Positions 57,032-64,000 of a DNA stretch of 64,000 nucleotides are shown here, in pieces. The stretch spans positions 114,854,589 through 114,918,588 of the forward strand of contig CM077162.1 in the NCBI GenBank assembly GCA_039583875.1. Direction: 5' to 3'. The stretch is from Platanthera guangdongensis. Lineage: Eukaryota > Streptophyta > Magnoliopsida > Asparagales > Orchidaceae. The translations under genes were made by a program, and so were the position numbers. Within the stretch, counting starts at the first letter, position 1. The number at the start of each line of letters is the position of its first letter. Under the pieces are notes generated by a model, which worked only from the letters and a program-made list of their open reading frames with translations, did no database searches and was not told the origin of the DNA.

Positions 57032-57241
57032 CTATAGTTGTACAAAACACTGTTAAGTGACCAAATAAAATTGCAAACAGCAATTATAGGAACACGCAGG
57101 TTCCCCAAACACGTATATTTTCATTCCTAAGTGGACATTCATGGGTTCTTTTGATGTTATAATGATGACGCACACACATGTGCTCACCACCCTTTAAAAG
57201 AATTTGTCCACGAATTCATTTAAGCCTGACCGAAACCAGTA

Positions 57242-57252
57242 GTCTGATACCA
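57242..57252 (-). other. Element E2 primer-binding site
   Basis: The minus strand reads TGGTATCAGAC, three bases after the LTR end. Initiator tRNA-Met type with one change. Confidence 0.85.
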
Positions 57253-57255
57253 AAT

Positions 57256-58787
57256 TGTAACACCCCCTATCCGTCGCATAACATATAGCAGTAGGTCCGG
57301 CCGGGGCCCGACGCCATATACCACAGACAGACCGGGCGGTTACTCAATGGAAATCATCCAACTAAGAATCAACATCCTACACAGAGTGCATTCTAGCGGA
57401 AGCAATTTAAAAGGTTGCAAAACAAAGAACCCAGCATAAGCATAAATGTCCACTACTCAAACCAACATGAATGAAGGTATGGTTCCGCCTAATCCGTTGC
57501 TCACATCGCAACGTCAATTTTTGCCATATGCGCGGGTCAAGATTTCCTGAGTCCCAAATCGATCACACACTTTACATAACCCAGTTATGTACAAGTTGGC
57601 TCCCAGGCCACCCTGTTTGGCAGAATCATTCATCTACTCAATTTTCCTGGTGCACCTTGGATTTAGTCCCCAAGGCTCCTTGTTGTAATCTACCGCATAG
57701 AAAACTCGAAAAAACACCCATTCGTGCGGAGTCTTCTCCGGCCATTCATGCAAAGCAACATCACCGATCCAGACCAACTTGTCTGGGTAGGCTTCACACA
57801 TCATGCCTATGTCCGATTCTCGATTACGGACTCTACATGTACACAACGGGGACTATTCATGTCTACCCAAAGGAACACCACAAACTCGCTGCAAACTCGT
57901 GAGAGCGGGCTTCCTATGCAAAGAAAAGAGGACTTCACATGTCCTAGGATGAGAATCGTTACCCTAGCATTTTTCTTTGGCGCCATGGAAAATCTATGCA
58001 GATGAAAAGCAACGCGTTGTACTCTCCTCCGTAGATCCGAAGTCGGCTTGCGATTTGGAGCTCCAAAGCTCCGCCGGTGACCGGATCTAGCCTCCTTCTT
58101 CTTCCTTGCTCTCCACTCTCTCTAGAACTTTAGAAAGAGATTGAGTAAGAGAAATGAGGGCTTTGAAACCCTATTCCAGGGTATAAACCCAACAGGAACA
58201 ACCCCCAGCCATCGGATCCCGAAATAAGGAAATGGACGGCCATGATTCGGGCTTGAAATCCAAAATCTGGGCCGAACACGGCCTGTGACACGCCCGTGTC
58301 CAGGGCCATGTTACCCATTCGCCGTCAAAACCGACTCATCCCGAAAAGTACACGGGTACCCGACATGCCCATGTCAAACTTGACACGCCCGTATCGTACA
58401 GTACATGACCGTGTAGTGTGCCGTGTTACTCTATTGACACAGGACCGAAAAATGCCCGAAAGGTACACGGGTACTCAACACGCCTGTGACGCAATTTGAC
58501 ACGCCCGTGTCCACCCGATATGGCCCGTGTGCTACACCGTGTGTCTCTCACGACATGGCCCGGCCTCATCTCGTGAAGGATACAGCCTAGGACATGCCCG
58601 TGTCTCAGGCCGTGTTCGCTGCTCGACGATCGTCGACTCCAAAATTCGTCAACCTCTCGGCCAGATCGTCGACCCGAGCACGACACGCCCTAGGACACTC
58701 CCGTTTCCCAGACAGTGTAACCCCTACCAAGTTCCAAACTTGGTCCGAAACGCTACCCGTCGCTCTTTTTAGTTTCGGGGCGTTACA
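57256..58787 (-). repeat. Element E2 5' LTR (1532 bp)
   Basis: On the plus strand TGTAACACCCCC...GGGGCGTTACA. It matches the other LTR apart from a missing segment of about 575 bp near 57478 (junction GGTA) and the absence of the 20-bp expansion. Its hairpin motifs lie at about 58275-58725. Confidence 0.92.
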
Positions 58788-58792
58788 GATCT
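58788..58792 (+). repeat. Target-site duplication of element E2, right copy (GATCT)
   Basis: Exact match to 49995-49999. Confidence 0.93.
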
Positions 58793-59153
58793 CAGAGGCC
58801 GCAGCTTGTCTCGCCCCACGACATCGCACAAAACAAGTCATTAACATGTCCTACATACATAACATACTCATATATTTTACCCCAGATATACATACACCAA
58901 CAGAACCATTCCTTTACTACACCTTGATCAAATGATCACCTGGATAAAACAAGATGTAAACAAACATCTCATCATTCATCCCTACATACAACATATATCT
59001 ACACCACAAAAGTAACACAGTTCACTCTTCAGTTTACTTCTGCTCATCCGCATCTCTCATAAGCCGTTTTATAGCCTCTTGTACTTCCAAACTAAACACT
59101 CGAGGCTATTGTACTTCACTAGTTGAGATTTGCGGCTCCTGCCATTCGAGATT
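58793..59153 (-). other. Element E1 internal region after gag
   Basis: About 360 bp between the E2 insertion and the gag stop. The minus strand has stops in all frames. A short acidic/basic segment (EVQEAIKRLMRDADEQK, near 59085) is readable just past the gag stop. No protease, RT or integrase motif is present. Confidence 0.65.
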
Positions 59154-60230
59154 TTACATTTGTGGTTGCGTCCGGGATGCAGATGACTTAGTCACTGCTT
59201 TACCCTTTTCTTCATAAGACACACCTATATTTTTCTCACCTCTTGATGGGCCTCTCCAACAATTACGGGCTATATGTCTTTGCTTCCCGCAATGAAAACA
59301 TGAACGTGTCTCAACACGTTCTTGTCCATAGGTTGCTCCCGAAGAAACAGTCGAAGGAGTTGGTTCAGCAGGCCTGAACCTCTTCTTGTCTTGTCTCCTA
59401 AAGTCCGATTGTTCCGACTGTGGAACTTTGAATTCCGGTTTCTCTACCGCCAGGCTCTTCTTATCTTGCACCCGTTTCAAATCCTTCTCCAGCGCACAGG
59501 CTGTATCTACTAATACTTGGAAGCCTTGATTCACCGAACTCAGGAGTGCCAACCTCAGCTCATCATGCAGTCCCTCATAGAATCTATTCGTCTTTCGCGC
59601 CTCCTCAGCGAAAGTAGACCCCGCATAGCTCCTCAGCCTGGTAAACTCATGCAGGTATGTATCAACATTACTCTCACCCTGCACCAGACATTGAAACTCA
59701 TTTTCCATAGCAATCCTCTACGACACTGGCAAATACTTGGCTAGAAATAATCTAGAGAATTCTTCTATTGATATCTCATCTAATCCTCGACCTGCCAAGT
59801 GGTGCAGTTCCACTTCATCCCACCAAACCCTCGAGTCTCCTTCCAACAAAAAAGTGGCTAAGGTAACTTTCTGCGCCTCTGCAGTCCTGATTGCTGTCAA
59901 GATCCTCTTCTCTCTTGTGAGCCAATCTTCGGCCTGCGTTGGGGAACCCATTCCTCCAAACGTAGGTTGATGAAACTCCATAAACCGCTTCAGTTGCTCG
60001 TCAGCTGTTTGCTCCTCAACCAGAGCCTCAACACGCTCTTACCTTGCACCAAGACGTACTAGAACCCCTGCAGGCCTTGCCTGCCCAATAGGCTGTGCAT
60101 GTAACACTGTAAGCACTGTATCAGTTACCACACGTATGGTCTCCGCCGAGGGAGGTATAGGCGCCTCAGCTGGTGCTGCACTCTCATCGGAATGCTGGGG
60201 CTCAGACTGCCAAGCACCACTCCTCGTCAC
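59154..60230 (-). pseudogene. Element E1 gag (gypsy), two stops
   Basis: One constant frame of 359 codons, with stops near 60038 and 59717 only. N-terminal APIPPSAETIRVVTDTVLTV, capsid RFMEFHQPTFGGMGSPTQAE, VWWDEVELHH, LFLAKYLPVS, MENEFQCLVQGESNVDTYLH, EFTRLRSYAGSTFAEEARK, then a Lys-rich linker and an intact zinc knuckle CFHCGKQRHIARNC. No ATG is visible at the start; the frame opens after TGATAG just upstream. It is related to E2's gag but clearly different. As the only ORF in the element, it fits a gag-only element whose RNA is packaged with help from others. Confidence 0.87.
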
Positions 60231-60374
60231 CTATCAATGTACAAAACACCACTTATGTCCATTCCAGAATGACAAATATACCTTGACTACACGCTCACGC
60301 TCCTCACATGCATGTATTACATTCCTAGTGGACATTCGTGAGTTCAATTATGTTCTCCCTCCCAAAATCTCAAA

Positions 60375-60390
60375 CCTCGCTCTGATACCA
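60375..60390 (-). other. Element E1 primer-binding site
   Basis: The minus strand reads TGGTATCAGAGCGAGG, three bases after the LTR end; initiator tRNA-Met type. The GCGAGG tail is shared with copia element C. Confidence 0.9.
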
Positions 60391-60393
60391 CTT

Positions 60394-62617
60394 TGTAACG
60401 CCTTCATTTGTCATAAGGAATATAACGGTGGGTCCAGTCGGGTCCGCACACCATATTTCACAAACAAATGGCAGAATTATGTATGAATATCAAAATCATG
60501 TTCTACTCGCGTCCTAGCTCAGAGCATTCTATCGAAATTATTTTAAGTTGTAAGAACTCATCACAGTGAATGTCCACTAAATATATAAAACAAACATTTA
60601 TATATCACCAAAAATGTATACAAATACACAAACGCTCATGGCCTAAGGCCTTACAAGTTTCTCTTTACAAATATATGGATTCATACATCGGCACGCAGGC
60701 CGGCCATACATGAAATCCAAGACTTCGCATGTCCTTCAAGGGCCTTTAAGCAGTAAGATCTTCGCTCCGCTCAATCAAATTCAACCTGTCAGCACCTGCA
60801 GTTAGACATTCACCCCAAGTGCGGTAAACAAAGAAACGATCAGCATTAGCTGACCAATTATAACGACCCTACCCCTTACCCGGGGCAGTGGTTCCTTCCC
60901 TGTATGCATTGTAATCATAACATATAACTATCAAAACAAGTATCACAATAGTATCACAAGCGCCCGCCTCCACCAGACGCTCCGTGCTATCAGGGCAAAT
61001 TACGGTGGGCCGGACTCCTTGGCACCACCACCAAGTAGAGGTTTTTAACATGTTGGTTGGCCGGTCCTTCTCCACCAACACGGATGCTGGCAACATTTCA
61101 CCCATCCCACTCATAGGTGCTAATCTTACGGTAAACTTGAGCATTTAGATCGCATTTAGATCACCATTGTGGTGCAGTAAGCCAGGTCGGGGCCCCATCC
61201 GCCCATGCATTGCCACCAATCGATCTTACAACACAGGTCCAGGTCAGCCATTTCCAGTTGTTCAATTCGTCAATAACGCAGATCTTGACGCGGGTCGGTC
61301 TTCCCTTTCCTACTCCGCACATAGCTCTCGCAGAGACACTTTCCAATCATTTCAATTCAATACACCCCATACAAGGGCTCATACCAAGCTATCCAGGTAT
61401 TCACAACCCACAAGCATCCATACAATACACAGAGTCTTCTTCGATTCACAATATAAACATCACCAATCCAGAGTAATCATCCGGATGGACTTCACACATG
61501 TCTATGCCGTACTACCTATTTCCGGCTCTAAATGCAGACTCAACCTGGAATCACTTATGCTTTCCCCCGCTTGGTAGAGGATTCTATGCTTATGCATAAA
61601 GAAGGACTTCGCTTGTCCAAGAAGGAGATCGTTACCCTTAACGATCGCTTTGGAGCCATGATCTAGCCGGATGGAAATCACCGCCACGGCTTTGCCTCCA
61701 CGAATCTGAACTCGGCTCTCGATTCAGCACGCTAACGATCCTCCGGCAGCCGGTCCTTCTCCTTCTTCCTCCTTGCTCTCCCTTCTCTCCACTTCTTTGA
61801 GAAAGAGAAAAAGGCTAAAAATGAATGACGCTTATCCAACCACTCTCAGCCTTAAAATAACAGGGAAGGGTCTGGACCCTTGGATCCAAGATGAAGGAAA
61901 TGACCGGCTACAAAATTCCCCGAATTTGGCTATTTCAGGGCTGACACGCCCTGTGACACGCCCGTGTCACAGGCTGTGTCCCTTAAGAGGTGCACGAACC
62001 GCCTTATCCAGAACAGGACACGACCATGTGACATGCCCGTGTCACATGGCTGACATGCCCGTGTCACATGGATGACATGCCTGTGTCACATGGCTGACAC
62101 GCCCGTTTCTAGCTCTCGAGACCCACTCGAGACCTACTCGAGACAACTACTCGAGTAGTTGGACATGACACGCCCATGTCTAGCCCTCGAGACCTACTCG
62201 AGACAACCACTCGAGTAGTTGGACATGACATGCCCGTGTCACATGGCTAACACGCCCGTGTCCCGCCCGACTCCATACTCGAGACATTTGAGACCGACTC
62301 GAGACACCCCCTCGAGACCCACTCGAGTAGACACAGAGCATGACATGGTCATGTGACACGCTCGTGTCACAGGCCGTGTGCCCTCTCTCTCGAGAATTCG
62401 TCGAGCGCATCTACTCAAAGTTCATCGAACATGCCTCAGACATGGCCTCGGACACACCCGTGTCACAGGGCATGTTCCCTCCCGAGAACTTCGTCGAGTG
62501 CATTTCGTCGAGCACTCGACAAGCTGATCAACCGAGCAGGACACGCCTTGGGACACTCCCGTGTCCCAGGCCGTGTCGCCCAACCTGAACCTAAATTTGG
62601 GATTTTGGGGTGTTACA
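60394..62617 (-). repeat. Element E1 5' LTR (2224 bp)
   Basis: Matches 47659-49898 along its whole length. Its hairpin and CTCGAG array is at about 61940-62585. Confidence 0.93.
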
Positions 62618-62622
62618 CACTG
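62618..62622 (+). repeat. Target-site duplication of element E1, right copy (CACTG)
   Basis: Exact match to 47654-47658. Confidence 0.93.
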
Positions 62623-62816
62623 AGCGGGATTGGAGTAAGCATCTCAAGCAACAAGATGTTATGTATACGTTCAGAAAAGATCAAAAGAATGGGGTAATTC
62701 CAGCTACTGTTGTTGAACCAAGAAAATATTTCCCCAAGCCCTTCCATTACTTTGAAAGACAAAGACTTAAGGCTAAACAACTTTCCACTATCAAGAATAA
62801 AAAGGCAAGAAGGTAG
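62618..62816 (+). pseudogene. Element B additional ORF, 3' end
   Basis: After the E1 target site the frame reads a basic C-terminal segment (QQDVMYTFRKDQKNGVIPAT, PRKYFPKPFHYFERQRLKAK, NKKARR) and stops at 62814-62816. A basic Lys-rich end is also present in C's extra ORF (KKPGEQTSEDKPQQKKPKK). The lysine/arginine cluster could be a nuclear or nucleic-acid-binding tail; that is a guess. Confidence 0.65.
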
Positions 62817-63097
62817 CTGATGACAGTATGCCAGAAGTTAAAGCCAAATTCAATCAGGCAAAGACATTATCATTAAGGAGCCAGATCAATCTTAGATTAT
62901 TTTGTATTGTATAGGAATTATGTAATTCTGTTATAACTTAGTGTAATCCTTGGACTGGTTAAATTTTGTTAAATTTTGAAAATGTTCATTGGCCTTCTAT
63001 TTTTGTTGTCTTAATATAATTTGTTGCCATGCTAAATCTTTTACATCATATTTTGGTATTGTTGTGTATATCTTTGAATTGGGGTTATGACTTCTCC
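62817..63097 (+). other. Element B 3' untranslated region
   Basis: AT-rich, about 280 bp between the extra-ORF stop and the polypurine tract. Nothing coding or structured is recognised. Confidence 0.6.
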
Positions 63098-63111
63098 AAA
63101 TATGGTGAGAT
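63098..63111 (+). other. Element B polypurine tract (degenerate)
   Basis: AAATATGGTGAGAT before the 3' LTR TG. Compared with AAATAGGGGGAGAT in A and C it has two pyrimidine substitutions in the G run, consistent with decay after insertion. Confidence 0.8.
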
Positions 63112-64000
63112 TGTTGGGTACATTGGGAATTGTATACCTGATTTGAAGAAGCCCCTTGTCAACTCAATGATATACACAAAGTTGTATTTGATGTATATTA
63201 AGTTTACATGTGCAGGATTTAAAGTAAAGAAATTTATCTAAGCACAAATGTATCGACACAATTCAATTGTGTTGACACCTCTCCAGAAGCTGTGTCGAGA
63301 CAAATCAGTTGCCTCGACACCTTGAAGACTAAGTCAACATACTTGACAAAATAAAGAGGAGAATTATTTTGAGTAAAATTATGTCGAGATAAACCAACTG
63401 TCTCGACACAATGCATGTTAAGTATAGTTGTCAACACAACAGACAGATTGTGTCGAGACAATCTCACTGTCTCGACACAATGCATAATCAGAAGATGTCG
63501 ACATAGTAGACAGATTGTGTCGAGACTATCTCACTATCTCGACACAAGGCAGAATCAGAAGATGTCGAGATAGCAGACATAATGTGTAGATATAATCTAA
63601 CTGTCTTGACACAAGGCAATATTAAGAGATGTCAACACAGATAACGAGTGTGTTGAGACAAGTCAACTGTCTCGACACTTTCAGTTTCTGATGAAAATTA
63701 TTCCAAGTTGGAATGTGTCGAGACTATTAAGATATCTCAACACATGTGTTGAGACATCAGGAACATCTCGATGCTTATGTTTTAGAATATGCTGAGTCGA
63801 CACCTAACATGTCAAGGCATGTCAGAACTGTCAAGTCAGTTGCGGTAAACTCATACTTCAATAAAAACATGTCAAGGAACGATTTGATGTATGTTACTGA
63901 TGTCATCAAACAGAATCCAGCCATCTGCGAAGTTTATAAATAGGCAGTGCTGCCTTCACAAAGAAATATACATATAGACGAGAGAGTCGAATCAAAATGA
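63112..64000 (+). repeat. Element B 3' LTR, first 889 bp (runs off the window)
   Basis: Matches 15054-15942 of the 5' LTR, with several differences per 100 bp by eye, including the 67-bp tandem hairpin block (fewer intact units here). Confidence 0.92.
63935..63943 (+). promoter_or_regulatory. TATA box of element B 3' LTR
   Basis: TATAAATAG, the counterpart of 15876-15884. Confidence 0.65.

Larger units (their letters stand above)
50000..58787 (-). mobile_element. Element E2: Ty3/gypsy chromovirus, minus strand, nested in E1
   Basis: LTRs 50000-52368 and 57256-58787 with a perfect GATCT duplication. Read on the minus strand: primer-binding site, gag, candidate intron, protease, RT, RNase H, integrase, chromodomain, palindrome, polypurine tract. 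All pol domains after the protease share one frame, interrupted by single stops. It is related to D in every domain but has different LTRs. The LTRs differ greatly in length (2369 against 1532 bp) because of a deletion in one and a tandem expansion in the other. Confidence 0.93.
47659..62617 (-). mobile_element. Element E1: gag-only Ty3/gypsy element, minus strand, nested in B
   Basis: LTRs 47659-49898 and 60394-62617, perfect CACTG duplication, primer-binding site at 60390-60375 and polypurine tract beside the left LTR. The internal region is only about 1.7 kb (49899-49999 plus 58793-60393) once E2 and its duplication are removed. It encodes gag and no protease, RT or integrase. This matches the known class of gag-only terminal-repeat elements (TR-GAG), which depend on partners for reverse transcription. 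LTR-less length is far below a full gypsy element. Age relative to E2: older, since E2 sits inside it. Confidence 0.85.
15054..64000 (+). mobile_element. Element B: Ty1/copia SIRE-type retrotransposon, host of two nested blocks
   Basis: The 5' LTR starts at 15054 and the 3' LTR at 63112 and leaves the window; their first ~890 bp match. Between them are gag, pol and an additional ORF. The additional ORF is split by element C (24622-47191) and by E1 (47659-62617), and resumes after each at the same target bases. Without the nested blocks and with a full 3' LTR the element would be about 12.3 kb, a normal SIRE size. The 5 bp before it are ATCAG; the matching copy should lie after the 3' LTR, outside the window. 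All ORFs are decayed. Confidence 0.92.

Overview
This window is plant nuclear DNA made almost entirely of LTR retrotransposons. The evidence is plant Ty1/copia elements of the SIRE/Maximus type, Ty3/gypsy chromoviruses with a C-terminal chromodomain, and a Ty3/gypsy Tat-lineage element with a second RNase H. All six primer-binding sites are variants of the plant initiator-Met type (TGGTATCAGAG-like). I found no host gene, tRNA, rRNA or CRISPR. The species cannot be named from the sequence; a large, repeat-rich seed-plant genome is the best inference.

Layout. 1-1015: remnant of a SIRE-like gag. 1016-1615: unclassified LTR-like fragment. 1616-~11240: element A (copia, +), with a 2.4-kb 5' LTR, decayed gag-pol and a 3' LTR cut short. 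~11241-15053: element F (gypsy Tat, +), 5'-truncated and interrupted inside its integrase. 15054-64000 and beyond: element B (copia SIRE type, +), whose body is split by two nested blocks and whose 3' LTR starts at 63112 and runs off the window.

Nested block 1 (24622-47191) is element C, a minus-strand copia with 1.9-kb LTRs, gag, pol and a long additional ORF after pol. C's RNase H is split by element D (30350-40333, + strand chromovirus, perfect 5-bp duplication CCAAG). Nested block 2 (47659-62617, duplication CACTG) is element E1, a minus-strand gypsy element with gag but no pol. E1 is itself split by E2 (50000-58787, duplication GATCT), a minus-strand chromovirus with all domains present but decayed. 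The insertion order read from the nesting is F, then B, then C and E1, then D (in C) and E2 (in E1).

Three patterns go beyond a routine annotation. (1) Every LTR family (A, B, C, D, E1, E2) carries its own array of short perfect hairpins at the same place, near the 5' end of U3; A and B share homologous LTR ends but have unrelated hairpin motifs. In C the same motif also occurs in the leader of the extra ORF and inside the gag coding region, where it encodes SSNGARR-like repeats. (2) In all three copia elements the gag stop codon is followed, 14-16 nt later, by a CAG that opens the protease frame in phase 0. The three spacings give three different gag/pol frame relations, which fits a splice acceptor better than readthrough or frameshifting. 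(3) In chromovirus D, gag and protease are in different frames but join exactly if a 74-nt GT...AG segment is removed; E2 has the equivalent segment with a damaged acceptor. All coding regions carry stops or frameshifts, so none of these copies looks autonomous now.
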